This document shows positions 44,360-54,650 of a stretch of 64,000 nt of DNA, piece after piece (positions within the stretch are counted from its first letter, which is position 1; every line of letters starts with the position of its first letter). This DNA comes from an uncultured Verrucomicrobiota bacterium (GTDB lineage Bacteria > Verrucomicrobiota > Verrucomicrobiia > Opitutales > Seribacteraceae): contig CACFTI010000009.1 of the NCBI GenBank assembly GCA_902569115.1, positions 1-64,000 of the forward strand, read 5' to 3'. Made by a program: the position numbers and the translations under genes. A model generated the notes under the pieces. The model saw nothing but the letters and a program-made list of their open reading frames with translations. It did not search any database and was not told the origin of the DNA.

Positions 44360-46350
44360 TTCTTTAAAAACTTCAACAGGTCATCCAATTCCTCAAATTT
44401 CCAAACCTTTTCTGAATCTCCAATTCGTAACTCATAATTTAAAATCTTATGAGTGTGGGGTCTGAGAAAGAAAGGACGAATAGGAAATTCACTTAGCTTT
44501 TCTGCAAGAAAAGTTTCACTACCCACCGGAAAATAAACACTCAGCAGACCAATAGCCTCTTCAGTTAATGATCTAAGTGCATGAGCTGTTCCATCTGGTG
44601 CGTTTTGAGTGATCATTGCATAAGTGGAAGTCTCTTGGAAGAACTCGTGTTTTGACTTTTCTTCTCCGCGAAGATGGTTGAGCCATGAAAGTACATTGAT
44701 CAGAATGGAATTTCCTGCTGGGGTATCCTTATCATGCCAAACTTTTTTTCGTGCAGGAGGCGCTGGAGTTAGTTTTCTATCTGAAAAATAATAACCCGCA
44801 GAGTCCACATCCTTAAAAAGTTCAAAGGCTTTTTGGATAATTTGAGAGGATTTTTTAATTAAGTTTTCAGAAGAACCTTGCTCAACTAATTCGCAAACTG
44901 AAGCAAGTGAAAGAAGAGCTTTTGCATAATAAACATAATCATCCAGGGTACCGAAAGATTCTACGTTGCTGTGCCCCGGGTAATGAACGCCTTGAAGGGA
45001 AAAATCATCGTCTATCATATTTTCTGAAATCCAATTCTCAAGCAAGTACGCATCCTTAATAAGATTTGGCTCCCCTAGCGAAATCGCAGCTTCAACTAGT
45101 CCAGTAATAGTCAGTGCATTTGTCGAAAGAATTCTTTTTTCGTCCAAGATGGGCTTTTTTGTACTACTAAGGCTGGTGTTTAATTTTTCAAAATTAGATA
45201 ATTGGTCCTGTTCATTTACTAATTTGTTTGGAATGAATTGAGGAAGTTTGAGGTTTTTAACATTAACTGGTAGAGAATCGTAAAAAAGTTTCCCCGTCTC
45301 ATTGCCGAGTACGCTTTTGAGTGTAGCCTGATCCCAAAGATAATACCCACCTTCGACACCATCTGTATCAGCACTAACTGATGACCCGAAGCCAGTAGTA
45401 GGGCTTCCCATTTCACGGTTGAGCCACATTAGTATCTTTCGTGCTACAATTGCATGATTTTCGTCTCTGAATTCTCTGTATGCTCTGGAAAAGGTTGAAA
45501 GAAGAAGTGCATTGTCCGATAGCATTTTTTCAAAATGGGGAAGAGTCCATTCTTTATCTCTACTATATCGAAAGAATCCACCCCCAACATGATCAAAAAT
45601 ACCTTTATGCCCGAGAGAACTAAGTGTTTTTTTAAGACAATTTTTTATTTGTTTTAATAAGCCAGTGTTTTCTCTAATGGTCTGCGACTCCACTAGTGAT
45701 AGTAAAAAGTCTAATTTCATAGGAGAGGGGAATTTAGGTGCTGGACCGAATCCTCCGTGCTCTTCGTCGTGTTGAGAGCATAATCTTTGAGCTGAAGAGA
45801 TAAAAAGTTTTGGACTGATAGAGGCTTCTTTACTGCTTGTCGCGTTATTAGAATGCTTCAGGTTAGCAATCACATTGTTGGCATTTTCGATCAATTCGCC
45901 TTGCTCATTTCGATAGTGTTCGGCAACCCGAACTAACACATGGGGCCAAGGAGCCATGTCATTACCTACATCTTCCTTGGGGAAATAGGTACCCCCCCAA
46001 AAGGGGCGACCATTGGGCAGACAAAAAACATTTAGTGGCCACCCGGCTGATTGATTAAACATCATTACTGCCTCCATGTACGCATGGTCTAAGTCAGGAC
46101 GCTCTTCCCGATCTATGAGAATGCATACAAAATGACGATTCATCAATTTTGCTATGTAAGGGTCATCAAAACAATTTCGAGACATTTCCTGGCACCAATG
46201 ACAGGCTGAATAACCTATCGATATGAGTAAGGGCTTGTCTTGTCTTTCTGCTTTGTTAAAAGCTTCCTCCGACCAAGTCATCCATTCTACAGTTTGATTC
46301 GCATGCTGTTGCAGGTACAAGCTTGGTTCGGATGCTAGTTGGTTTGACAT
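44356..46350 (-). CDS. YyaL/DUF255 (SSP411) thioredoxin-domain protein
   Basis: 664 aa. The N-terminus opens with the family pattern EPSLYLQQHANQTVEW, then a thioredoxin-like fold with the CHWC motif in SIGYSACHWCQEMSRNCF and DREERPDLDHAYM. The remainder has the alpha/alpha six-barrel character of the DUF255/spermatogenesis-associated protein 20 family (PKFPSPMKLDFLL, YSRDKEWTLPHFEKMLSDNA, DADGVEGGYYLW-like). The function of this family is not settled; thiol redox or sugar-binding roles have been proposed. It is divergent from mutL, with a 100-bp intergenic region. Confidence 0.9.
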   Translation of the reverse strand: MSNQLASEPSLYLQQHANQTVEWMTWSEEAFNKAERQDKPLLISIGYSACHWCQEMSRNCFDDPYIAKLMNRHFVCILIDREERPDLDHAYMEAVMMFNQSAGWPLNVFCLPNGRPFWGGTYFPKEDVGNDMAPWPHVLVRVAEHYRNEQGELIENANNVIANLKHSNNATSSKEASISPKLFISSAQRLCSQHDEEHGGFGPAPKFPSPMKLDFLLSLVESQTIRENTGLLKQIKNCLKKTLSSLGHKGIFDHVGGGFFRYSRDKEWTLPHFEKMLSDNALLLSTFSRAYREFRDENHAIVARKILMWLNREMGSPTTGFGSSVSADTDGVEGGYYLWDQATLKSVLGNETGKLFYDSLPVNVKNLKLPQFIPNKLVNEQDQLSNFEKLNTSLSSTKKPILDEKRILSTNALTITGLVEAAISLGEPNLIKDAYLLENWISENMIDDDFSLQGVHYPGHSNVESFGTLDDYVYYAKALLSLASVCELVEQGSSENLIKKSSQIIQKAFELFKDVDSAGYYFSDRKLTPAPPARKKVWHDKDTPAGNSILINVLSWLNHLRGEEKSKHEFFQETSTYAMITQNAPDGTAHALRSLTEEAIGLLSVYFPVGSETFLAEKLSEFPIRPFFLRPHTHKILNYELRIGDSEKVWKFEELDDLLKFLKN

Positions 46351-46450
46351 GCTAGGTATATTTCAAACTTTTTGGATATACCCAAGCTATAAAGGATCTG
46401 TGAGCAATTTCACATTGTCCCTTTTTATTCTGCAGAGTAGCAATTGATAG

Positions 46451-48295
46451 ATGAGCGAAATTCGAATTTTGGCTGACAGGGTAGCCAACCAAATTGCTGC
46501 TGGTGAAGTGGTAGAAAGACCTGCTTCTGTGGTAAAGGAGTTGCTTGAAAATAGTGTAGACGCAAAGGCTACAAAAATTGAAATTGAGTTTAGAGACGGA
46601 GGGAAGTCTTACATCAGAGTTGAAGATAATGGTCATGGAATGACGCAGGACCAGGCACTGCTGAGTCTCGAGAGGCATGCAACAAGTAAAATTCGAGAAG
46701 CAAGAGACTTAAATAAAATTCGAAGTTTTGGCTTTAGGGGAGAGGCTCTTCCTTCGATCTCAAGTGTGAGCCGTTTTACTATGAGAACTCGTCCGGAATC
46801 TGAAGACGAAGGATGTGAAATTTTTGTTAACGGAGGAAAATTGATTCATGTCAAGGATTGTGGAATGCCCAAAGGTACAAGAATCGAAGTCTCTCACCTG
46901 TTTAATTCCGTACCAGGTCGCAGAAAATTTCTGAAAACCGTTGTCACAGAGTCTACGCACTTAATGCATTTAGCTAAGTTGTATGCATTAGCTCACCCAA
47001 ATATTGATTTCGCGCTTAAAGAGGGCGGGCGGACGATTTTTAAATCTCCAGCTTGTGATAGTATGCAAGATCGAGTGAGCGAGATTTTCGGGAAAAATTT
47101 TTCTGAGGCTCTTGTTGCTATACATAACGACAAGGATGGCATGATGCTAAAAGGTTTAATCGGGAAACCCGGGCAAAGCCGCTCAACAAGAAAGGAAATG
47201 ATTTTCTTCGTAAATCAAAGACCGGTTGACAGCAAAACTCTGTCTTATGCAACTATTGAAGCTTTTCACACATTTGTTCCGAAGGGAAGGTTTCCCATTG
47301 CTATATTATTTCTCGAGATTGATCCGGAGTCAATTGATGTGAATGTACATCCATCCAAAAAAGAGATCCGTTTCCGGCAGGATTTTAAAATAAGAAATTT
47401 TTTATTAGAAAGTGTGCTGCTGAAAAATCAAGATCACGAGACAAGGAATAACTCAATAAATGTGCCTGCAGTAAATTATGAATACGATAAGGACGCCCAA
47501 AAAAGTGTTCCGCAGATTGATCCTGCGGCCCTCAGTTTTCATGGACTCCGGGAAAAGAAAGACCCTCAGCATTTTAATCCTGAATTAAGCAAAGTTTCAG
47601 GGACTGAAAAATTGTTATTTTCAGATGAAAAAAGCGACGAAGTTCAACAGGGAGGACATTATCAACAAAGTGAATTGATCGAAGAAATTCTCGTGGGTAC
47701 TCGAAGTGATGCATTTGCCTGCTGGAGACTTATAGACCGGCCTCAAGGGGATTTAGCATTGTTCTCCACTAAAGAAGGGTTGGTGGCTTTTCATGGAAGG
47801 GCCGCTTACGAGAGGGTGACATTTGAAAAGTTCGAGAACTCTTTGCTGAATGAAAATTGCCACCCATCCCAGAACCTTCTGATGCCAGAAAGCTTAGAAT
47901 TAGACGCAATTGATTCGAAGAGATTGCTTGATGATATGAAGGAGTTGGCAAAAATTGGTTTTCAAATTGAGGAGTTTGGTCGAAATTATTTCCGCGTTCA
48001 AGGGTGTCCAGAGTGGCTAGACCAAGAGAGTTCTTCAAGTTTTTTGATAGACTATCTTGAGGTTTCAAGAGATCGTGGTAAAAGTATTCAAATAATTGAG
48101 ATTTTACGGGAAGTTATGATACGGAAATCCAAGGTAAAAAAAGGTCAGAGTAGAGATTTTTCGGATAACGAAATGATTGCTTTGGCAAAGCAATTACACC
48201 AGTGCAAAAATCCATTTTCTTGCCCTGGAGGAAATCCTACCTACTTCGAAATTCCCACAAGGGATTTTGAGAGCCGATTTAGAAGGAAACTGTAA
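46451..48295 (+). CDS. mutL: DNA mismatch repair protein MutL
   Basis: 614 aa. It is the ATPase that couples mismatch recognition by MutS to strand incision. The GHKL ATPase domain is intact: QIAAGEVVERPASVVKELLEN, VEDNGHGM, ERHATSKI and SFGFRGEALPSIS, followed by the transducer motif NVHPSKKEIRF. The C-terminal domain is present, but the DQHAxxE endonuclease motif reads HGRAAYE (448-454) and the CPHGRP motif reads CPGGNP (~591). This suggests a form without the usual metal-dependent nicking activity, as in MutH-containing bacteria. Divergent from YyaL. Confidence 0.95.
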   Translation: MSEIRILADRVANQIAAGEVVERPASVVKELLENSVDAKATKIEIEFRDGGKSYIRVEDNGHGMTQDQALLSLERHATSKIREARDLNKIRSFGFRGEALPSISSVSRFTMRTRPESEDEGCEIFVNGGKLIHVKDCGMPKGTRIEVSHLFNSVPGRRKFLKTVVTESTHLMHLAKLYALAHPNIDFALKEGGRTIFKSPACDSMQDRVSEIFGKNFSEALVAIHNDKDGMMLKGLIGKPGQSRSTRKEMIFFVNQRPVDSKTLSYATIEAFHTFVPKGRFPIAILFLEIDPESIDVNVHPSKKEIRFRQDFKIRNFLLESVLLKNQDHETRNNSINVPAVNYEYDKDAQKSVPQIDPAALSFHGLREKKDPQHFNPELSKVSGTEKLLFSDEKSDEVQQGGHYQQSELIEEILVGTRSDAFACWRLIDRPQGDLALFSTKEGLVAFHGRAAYERVTFEKFENSLLNENCHPSQNLLMPESLELDAIDSKRLLDDMKELAKIGFQIEEFGRNYFRVQGCPEWLDQESSSSFLIDYLEVSRDRGKSIQIIEILREVMIRKSKVKKGQSRDFSDNEMIALAKQLHQCKNPFSCPGGNPTYFEIPTRDFESRFRRKL

Positions 48296-48356
48296 GAATA
48301 GTTAATTAATGAAATATTTGCTTCCACTGATGCTCAATCCATGGAATAGAGGACTA

Positions 48357-49634
48357 ATGATAATTAAACTAATGAAAACATCTATTTCTCTCTTTTCGTT
48401 TGCTCTCATCCTTTTTGCTTCGGGGTGCGTTATTTCAGAGTATGGGGCTAAGACGAAAGATACTTTAATCAAGGGCACTCATTATATTGGAGAAAAAAGT
48501 AAATCCATTTACACATCTGGGAAGCAAAGCCTTGGGTTTGAAAAAAAGAAACAAATATCCGTAAAGCCAATGACAGTTTCAAAAAGTAACTTTGGAAAGT
48601 TGCCTGACGGCACCGAAATCAGCAAGTATACCTTATCCAATGCCAATGGGATGCGGGTCGGTATTTTAGACTATGGTGGTACGGTGAAGGAAATATATGC
48701 ACCGGATCGGAATGGGAAATTCAGTAATGTCTCGCTTGGCTTTTCTTCACTTGAAGATTACTTGGAGAAAAGCCCTTACTTCGGTTGTATTACTGGTCGA
48801 TACGCTAACCGAATTGCGAAAGGCAAATTCAGCTTGGACGGTAAGGAATTTCAACTTGCCGTGAATAATGGTTCGAATCATTTGCACGGAGGAGATAAAG
48901 GTTTTGATAAATACTTTTGGAAGACAAAAGTGCTCGAAACAGATACAGGAATTGAATTTTCGAGAACCAGTCCAGATGGTGAGGAAGGATATCCTGGTAG
49001 TTTAAAGTGTAAAGTAACCTACATATTGAATAACGAAAATGAGTTGGTTATCGAATATGAAGCAACCACTGATAAACCAACGGTTATTAATTTGACCAAT
49101 CATACTTATTTTAACTTAGCAGGAGAGGGAGCAGAAACAATTTTAGATCACGATCTTCTGCTACCAGGTAGTCAGTTTGTAGCTACGGACGAAACCAATA
49201 TTCCAACTGCAATTCAGAGTGTTGTAGGCACTCCCTTTGATTTTCGGAAATATACTAGAATTGGTAAACGAATCGAAATGGATCACGAACAATTAAAGTT
49301 CGGAAAAGGGTATGATCATACATGGCTGGTAGGTCCTGAGAAGAATGAGGAAGGGCTGAGTCACGCGGCCACTCTCCGCCACCAGGGGTCTGGTCGTGTA
49401 ATGAAGATTTTTACGGACCAACCAGGTATTCAGTTCTATTCAGGTAATTATTTGGATGGGACGCTTATTGGGCATGGCGGTAAGCCCTATGCCTTGCGTT
49501 CAGGTATGTGCCTTGAGACACAAGTATTTCCAGACAGTCCAAATAGACAGGGCCAAGATGGTTGGAAATCATGTATCTTACTTCCAAACCAAGTCTACAC
49601 TCACAAGACAATCCATCGTTTTTCAGCTGAATAA
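48357..49634 (+). CDS. Aldose 1-epimerase (galactose mutarotase) with lipoprotein signal
   Basis: 425 aa from the ATG at 48357, chosen because an AGAGGA site precedes it; ATGs at 48309 and 48372 are alternatives. The N-terminus has a lipobox (ILFASGC), so the protein is likely anchored to a membrane. A ~60-residue charged spacer follows. The catalytic domain interconverts alpha and beta anomers of hexoses; signatures are YGGTVKEIYAPDR, GCITGRYANRIAKGKF, NHLHGGDKGFDK, NLTNHTYFNLAGEG with the catalytic His, and YSGNYLDGT. The enzyme is often cytoplasmic; the lipoprotein form suggests action on periplasmic sugars. It precedes the glycogen phosphorylase gene by 112 bp. Confidence 0.9.
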   Translation: MIIKLMKTSISLFSFALILFASGCVISEYGAKTKDTLIKGTHYIGEKSKSIYTSGKQSLGFEKKKQISVKPMTVSKSNFGKLPDGTEISKYTLSNANGMRVGILDYGGTVKEIYAPDRNGKFSNVSLGFSSLEDYLEKSPYFGCITGRYANRIAKGKFSLDGKEFQLAVNNGSNHLHGGDKGFDKYFWKTKVLETDTGIEFSRTSPDGEEGYPGSLKCKVTYILNNENELVIEYEATTDKPTVINLTNHTYFNLAGEGAETILDHDLLLPGSQFVATDETNIPTAIQSVVGTPFDFRKYTRIGKRIEMDHEQLKFGKGYDHTWLVGPEKNEEGLSHAATLRHQGSGRVMKIFTDQPGIQFYSGNYLDGTLIGHGGKPYALRSGMCLETQVFPDSPNRQGQDGWKSCILLPNQVYTHKTIHRFSAE

Positions 49635-49746
49635 AGAAGCTAAATATTAGCCAACCTTTGATATTCCCTGCTGTTGGCATGATCATTGCCAACGACATGT
49701 CTTAGAATCAATTTATCATTCTCAGTATAACCTGCACTAATTCAAA

Positions 49747-52179
49747 ATGGTAGAACACTCATCAGTCAAAGAACTAAAGGAGTCCATTGTAAGGCATCTT
49801 CGAATTACCCTTGCGAGGGATTTGAAAAGTGCTTCTAAAAAGGAAATATGGATGGCTACTTGTTATGCTGTGCGAGATCGAATTGTGAATCGTTTTATCC
49901 AAACCCAAGAAAGGCATGGAGAAGTAAAATCTCGCAGGGTATATTATCTCAGTCTGGAGTATTTAATGGGAAGGCTATTGAATTCTAATCTCTATAACTC
50001 TGGAGTTATTGAACCAGTTTCCGAGGCAGTAAAAGAGTTGGGTTTTGAACTAGATGATCTTTTTGAGGAAGAACACGACATGGGCTTAGGCAATGGGGGT
50101 TTGGGCCGTTTAGCTGCATGCTTTTTGGACTCCATGGCTACAATGGATCTTCCGGCAATTGGTTATGGTATACATTATCAGTTTGGGTTGTTCCGGCAGA
50201 GCTTCGCAAATGGACGACAAGTTGAAAAACCTGATGACTGGCTCAGGAATGGTAATCCTTGGGAAATTGTTCGCCCTCAATACATGCAAAAAGTCAAACT
50301 CTACGGGCATGTCGAGCATGAGTATGATGATGTGGGTAATTATAGACCACGCTGGACTGGCTTTAAGGAAGTCGAGGGAATGCCATATGATCTTGCAATT
50401 GTTGGCTTTGAGACCGAAACCGTTAACTTTCTCAGACTTTGGGAATCTAAATCTTCACAAGAACTCGATTTTGAAGTCTTCAATCAAGGTGGGTATGTCG
50501 AGGCCGTTCGTGAAAAAGCAATGGGGGAAAGTATCTCTAAAATTCTTTACCCTAATGATGAAACAGAGAGTGGGAAGGAGTTACGACTCGTTCAGCAATA
50601 TTTTTTCGTTTCTTGTTCTCTTCAGGATATGATTCGTCGATTTATTCGCGAACATGGCAAAAATTGGAACCAATTTCCCAAAAAGGTTGTTGTACAGCTC
50701 AATGATACTCATCCTGCTGTTGCTGTATTGGAACTACTTCGTTTTTTCCTGGATGAGGAGGGAATGGGTTGGGAAGAGTCTTGGCTGTTAGTAAGAAACA
50801 CATTTGCTTATACGAACCATACGCTTTTACCTGAAGCTCTTGAAACTTGGAGCGAGGATTTATTTGCAAGGGTCCTACCGCGACATCTGCAATTAGTCCG
50901 AGAAATTAATCGCAGATTTCAAGAGGAAGTAAGAACCAGTTTTCCAGCAGATGAGGAGAGGGTTTCGCGAATGTCCATTGTTGCAGATGGACAGGTTCGT
51001 ATGGCTTTTCTTTCTGTTGTTGCGAGCCGATCAGTCAACGGAGTTGCAGCTTTGCATACGAAACTCCTTAAAGAGCGACTGCTTCGTGATTTCGCTGAGC
51101 TCTATCCTGATCGATTTAACAACAAGACCAATGGGATTACTCCAAGGAGATGGTTGCTTGGTTGTAATCCGGATTTAGCTGATTTAATCGATCAACAGAT
51201 TCCAGCAGGATGGAAAACGGACTTAGCCAAGTTGCGGGACTTAGGGAAGCTTGCATCCGATCAGTCCTTTCAACAGGAAATAATGGCAATTAAGTTTAGA
51301 AATAAAGTTACTTTTGCCGAAATGGTCATGAACAAAATGGGAGTTGAGCTTGACCCTGAAGCTATCTTCGACTCCCAAATCAAAAGATTGCACGAATACA
51401 AAAGACAACATTTGAATCTTCTGCATATTCTTACCTTGTACCGTAGACTTTTGCAAAATCCTGACTCACAAATTAATAAAAGAGTGTTTATTTTTGGAGC
51501 CAAAGCAGCACCTGGTTATCACTTGGCGAAAATAATTATTCATGCAATCAATCTTGTCGCACAAAGAATTAATGATGATGAGAGAATAAAAGATAGATTA
51601 AAAGTGATTTTTTGGCCAAACTATGGAGTTTCCATAGCAGAGAGGATAATACCGGCAAGTGATCTATCCGAGCAGATCTCAACCGCAGGTAAGGAGGCCT
51701 CTGGCACCGGTAATATGAAGTTTGCACTCAATGGCGCATTAACCATAGGCACTTTGGATGGTGCTAATGTTGAGATTAGAGAAGAAGTGGGTGAGGATAA
51801 TATCTTTATCTTTGGAAAAACAGTCGAAGAGATTGAAGAACTTCGCTCGAGCGGCTACGAGCCTTATTCCATTTACGAAAAAGATGACGAGTTAAAAGCT
51901 GTAATTGATTGGCTTGCTTCTGACTACTTTTCACCTAATGAGGGCAAAGTCCTATCTGATCTATCAAAAAGTCTCCTTGAATGGGGGGATCCATATTTTG
52001 TTCTTGCTGATTACCGTGCATACATAGAGGCACAAGAAAAAGTAGATCAAGCTTTTGGAGATAAAAGCCACTGGGCCCAAATGGTCATAAATAATGTGGC
52101 TGGTTCCGGTAAGTTTTCTTCGGATAGAACTATTGCGGAGTATGCAGAGGATATATGGAAGTTAGAAAAAGTTACTTAG
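49747..52179 (+). CDS. glgP: Glycogen/starch phosphorylase
   Basis: 810 aa, normal family length. It releases glucose-1-phosphate from alpha-1,4-glucans with phosphate and pyridoxal phosphate. Signatures: [83 protein letters not shown] and the PLP-lysine segment [19 protein letters not shown], with the lysine at residue 658. The gene is followed after 1 bp by a DUF3108 gene. Confidence 0.98.
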   Translation: MVEHSSVKELKESIVRHLRITLARDLKSASKKEIWMATCYAVRDRIVNRFIQTQERHGEVKSRRVYYLSLEYLMGRLLNSNLYNSGVIEPVSEAVKELGFELDDLFEEEHDMGLGNGGLGRLAACFLDSMATMDLPAIGYGIHYQFGLFRQSFANGRQVEKPDDWLRNGNPWEIVRPQYMQKVKLYGHVEHEYDDVGNYRPRWTGFKEVEGMPYDLAIVGFETETVNFLRLWESKSSQELDFEVFNQGGYVEAVREKAMGESISKILYPNDETESGKELRLVQQYFFVSCSLQDMIRRFIREHGKNWNQFPKKVVVQLNDTHPAVAVLELLRFFLDEEGMGWEESWLLVRNTFAYTNHTLLPEALETWSEDLFARVLPRHLQLVREINRRFQEEVRTSFPADEERVSRMSIVADGQVRMAFLSVVASRSVNGVAALHTKLLKERLLRDFAELYPDRFNNKTNGITPRRWLLGCNPDLADLIDQQIPAGWKTDLAKLRDLGKLASDQSFQQEIMAIKFRNKVTFAEMVMNKMGVELDPEAIFDSQIKRLHEYKRQHLNLLHILTLYRRLLQNPDSQINKRVFIFGAKAAPGYHLAKIIIHAINLVAQRINDDERIKDRLKVIFWPNYGVSIAERIIPASDLSEQISTAGKEASGTGNMKFALNGALTIGTLDGANVEIREEVGEDNIFIFGKTVEEIEELRSSGYEPYSIYEKDDELKAVIDWLASDYFSPNEGKVLSDLSKSLLEWGDPYFVLADYRAYIEAQEKVDQAFGDKSHWAQMVINNVAGSGKFSSDRTIAEYAEDIWKLEKVT

Positions 52180-52180
52180 T

Positions 52181-52930
52181 ATGAAAGTGAGATCTGGTTT
52201 TTTTGTAAGCCTGATTTTTGTTTGCTTCGCCTTATCCTTATCTTCCAAGGATTTACCTGACTTCCCATTCAAGGCAGGAGAAAAGTTAGAATATGACATA
52301 AGTTGGGGATTTATACCCGTGGGCAGGGCAACTCTTGAAATTAATTTAATTAAAGAGGCTCCGCTGAAATACTGGCAAATAAATTTTTCTGTTTCCACAA
52401 ATGATTTTGCTGATGCTTTTTATAAAGTTCGTACGAGAGTTCGTAGCGAAGTTGATTATTCTTTTACCAGGAGTTTGTATTACAGCAAGAATCAGCAGGA
52501 GGGGAAGACGGTTAAGTCAGTTGATGTAAAATTCGATTATGAACAAAAACTTTGTTTTTATTCTGAAAATAGTAGAAAAAATAAACCTCTGTCGATAGAT
52601 GGAAATGTCTTTGACCCACTTTCTATTGTCTATGCTTTTCGGTTACATCCTCACAAAAAAGGTGAGCGGAAAGTAATCTCAACCTGTGACGGTAAAAAAA
52701 CCTTAGCCATTTCAATTAAAGTCGGAGAGAAGGAGCAAGTCCGAGTTCCTTTGGGTAGATTTACAACATATTCGGCAACCCCAGAAATGAAAAATTTAAG
52801 TGGTGTTTTTAAGAAAAGCCCAAAGGGCATTTTGAGGGTCTGGTATTCTGTTGATGATAATAGGATACCAATACTTATAAAAAGTAAGGTTGTGGTAGGA
52901 AGTTTTACCGCAAAACTTAGAAAAGCCTAA
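52181..52930 (+). CDS. DUF3108 domain protein, exported
   Basis: 249 aa with a hydrophobic signal segment (SGFFVSLIFVCFALSLSS). The core matches DUF3108: FPFKAGEKLEYDISWGFIPV and GRATLEINL followed by the middle YSFTRSLYYSKNQQEGK, then a strand with KVDVKFDYE-like repetition and IPILIKSKVVVGSF near the end. Members are predicted periplasmic beta-rich proteins of uncertain function. It starts just after the glgP stop, so it probably shares that transcript. Confidence 0.85.
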   Translation: MKVRSGFFVSLIFVCFALSLSSKDLPDFPFKAGEKLEYDISWGFIPVGRATLEINLIKEAPLKYWQINFSVSTNDFADAFYKVRTRVRSEVDYSFTRSLYYSKNQQEGKTVKSVDVKFDYEQKLCFYSENSRKNKPLSIDGNVFDPLSIVYAFRLHPHKKGERKVISTCDGKKTLAISIKVGEKEQVRVPLGRFTTYSATPEMKNLSGVFKKSPKGILRVWYSVDDNRIPILIKSKVVVGSFTAKLRKA

Positions 52931-52953
52931 GGAACTGTTTAAAAATAAGTGTT

Positions 52954-53841
52954 TTACTCAGATGGCTTGTTTTTCATCAGTTCAACAAATGATCGGAGGG
53001 CGGGCGTCAAAATCCTATTTTTTTTATGAATGATTGCCAAAGGTCTATTATGCATGCCTCCTTCTAACTTATAAGTGACAAGTTGTTTTCTTTCCGACTC
53101 AGTAACAACGGTGCTTGCAGGTAAAATAGCAATTCCTGCATTAATCTCAATTGCTCTCTTTACAGTTTCTACATTGTCAAATTCCATGGCAATGGAAACT
53201 TGAACGCCTGCTTTATTCAAAATCTGATCAGTCGCTTTGCGGGTAGGTATGTCTCTTTCGAAAGCAATAAAATCCATTCCTGCAAGGTCATCTATAGAAA
53301 TAGCTCTTTTCCTCGTCAATTTGTGCAAAGGACTCATGGCAATGATTAATTCGTCGTTGGCGAATGGCGTAACAGTAAGTTCCTTATGTTGTGATGGGAA
53401 GGCAACAAGACCCAAGTCTGCTGTGCCATGAAGAACATCCTCATAAACAAGATTAGCTCTTCTGTACTCGACTCGCGTATTAACAGAAGGAAATTTTTTG
53501 ATAAAAGCTTTCAGGTAAGGAGGCAGTTCGTGTAAACCAATACTATTAACTGTCGAGATTTGAATAGTTCCGCTTACTATATTACTCATTTCCTGTATGT
53601 CACAGTTGAGCTTTTCGTAAAGTCCAAGGATTTCTTTGTATGTGCCATATAGAACCGAACCTTGCGGTGTAAGTCTGAATTTCTTTTGGTTGCGGTCGAT
53701 TATAAGCATGTCGTAGTGTGCCTCCATTGCCTTCAGTTGCTGGCTGACCGCTGATTGGGTAACTTCGTTTAAACGAGCAGCTTTAGAGAAGCTTTTAGTC
53801 TCAACTAAATCGCAAAAGGTTTTGAAGTTTTGTATATGCAT
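52954..53841 (-). CDS. LysR-family transcriptional regulator
   Basis: 295 aa, typical length. N-terminal winged helix-turn-helix with FSKAARLNEVTQSAVSQQLKAME, followed by a periplasmic-binding-protein-like effector domain (GTIQISTVNSIGLHELPPYL; TADLGLVAFPSQHKELT; VKRAIEINAGIAILPASTV). It is divergent from the YggS gene with only 55 bp between start codons, where a LysR operator would be expected. The effector and target genes cannot be told from sequence alone. Confidence 0.93.
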   Translation of the reverse strand: MHIQNFKTFCDLVETKSFSKAARLNEVTQSAVSQQLKAMEAHYDMLIIDRNQKKFRLTPQGSVLYGTYKEILGLYEKLNCDIQEMSNIVSGTIQISTVNSIGLHELPPYLKAFIKKFPSVNTRVEYRRANLVYEDVLHGTADLGLVAFPSQHKELTVTPFANDELIIAMSPLHKLTRKRAISIDDLAGMDFIAFERDIPTRKATDQILNKAGVQVSIAMEFDNVETVKRAIEINAGIAILPASTVVTESERKQLVTYKLEGGMHNRPLAIIHKKNRILTPALRSFVELMKNKPSE

Positions 53842-53896
53842 AGTAATATACTATTAACTAAACTAATCTCAGGCAAATTTTATATTCATTCATCTA

Positions 53897-54592
53897 ATGA
53901 TCACCCAAGAAGAATTCTTCCAAAATCTATCCGATCTCAATAGCCGTATTGAAGATGCATGTGAAAAATCAGGCCGACCCAGGAGTAGTTTGACTCTTTT
54001 ACCTGTCACAAAGAATTGGCCCAGCGAAGTCGTTAAATATTGCAAAAATGCTGGTCTTAAAACTGTTGGAGAAAATCGTGTACAGGAAGCAATCGAGAAA
54101 ATGAGCGATGTCCCCAACTTTGATTTTGAATTAATTGGTCATCTCCAAAGTAATAAAGTCAACATGGCCACGGGAAACTTTGCTCGAATACAAACAGTTG
54201 ATTCCATGAAATTATTGGAAAGAATTGGGGCAGCCTCTGAGAAAAAATCTAAATGTCAAAAAATTCTCATTCAAGTTAATGCCGGAGATGATCCTGCAAA
54301 GTTTGGGATTACTGTAGATGAAGCCGAGCTCTTGGTAGAACGTGCTCTTGAAATAAATTCAATTCAGCTAAATGGATTAATGACAATAGCACCATTCATC
54401 GAAGGAGATACCAAGGTTGCTTCTAAATGCTTTGCGAAACTTAGAGTATTAAAAGAGCGTTTGGAATTAAAAACAGGTGCAGAATTGCCCGAACTATCAA
54501 TGGGAATGTCTGGAGATTTAAAGGAAGCGATTGCGGAGGGTGCCACTATTGTAAGGGTGGGTTCTGCTTTATTTGGTAAAAGAGATACTTGA
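53897..54592 (+). CDS. YggS-family pyridoxal-phosphate homeostasis protein
   Basis: 231 aa, one-domain alanine-racemase-fold protein. Signatures: LLPVTKNWPSEVV with the PLP-binding lysine, GENRVQEAIEKM, FELIGHLQSNKVN, ILIQVNAGDDPAKFG, NGLMTIAPF, LSMGMSGDLKEAIAEGATIVRVGSALFG. These proteins bind PLP and influence vitamin B6 and amino-acid balance without being catalytic racemases. It is divergent from the LysR gene, and the next gene starts 58 bp downstream. Confidence 0.95.
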   Translation: MITQEEFFQNLSDLNSRIEDACEKSGRPRSSLTLLPVTKNWPSEVVKYCKNAGLKTVGENRVQEAIEKMSDVPNFDFELIGHLQSNKVNMATGNFARIQTVDSMKLLERIGAASEKKSKCQKILIQVNAGDDPAKFGITVDEAELLVERALEINSIQLNGLMTIAPFIEGDTKVASKCFAKLRVLKERLELKTGAELPELSMGMSGDLKEAIAEGATIVRVGSALFGKRDT

Positions 54593-54650
54593 TAAATAAT
54601 TTTGGCAAGATTGCTTGCCTCGGAATGCTTAGAATGCAATTTTTGAGAAA

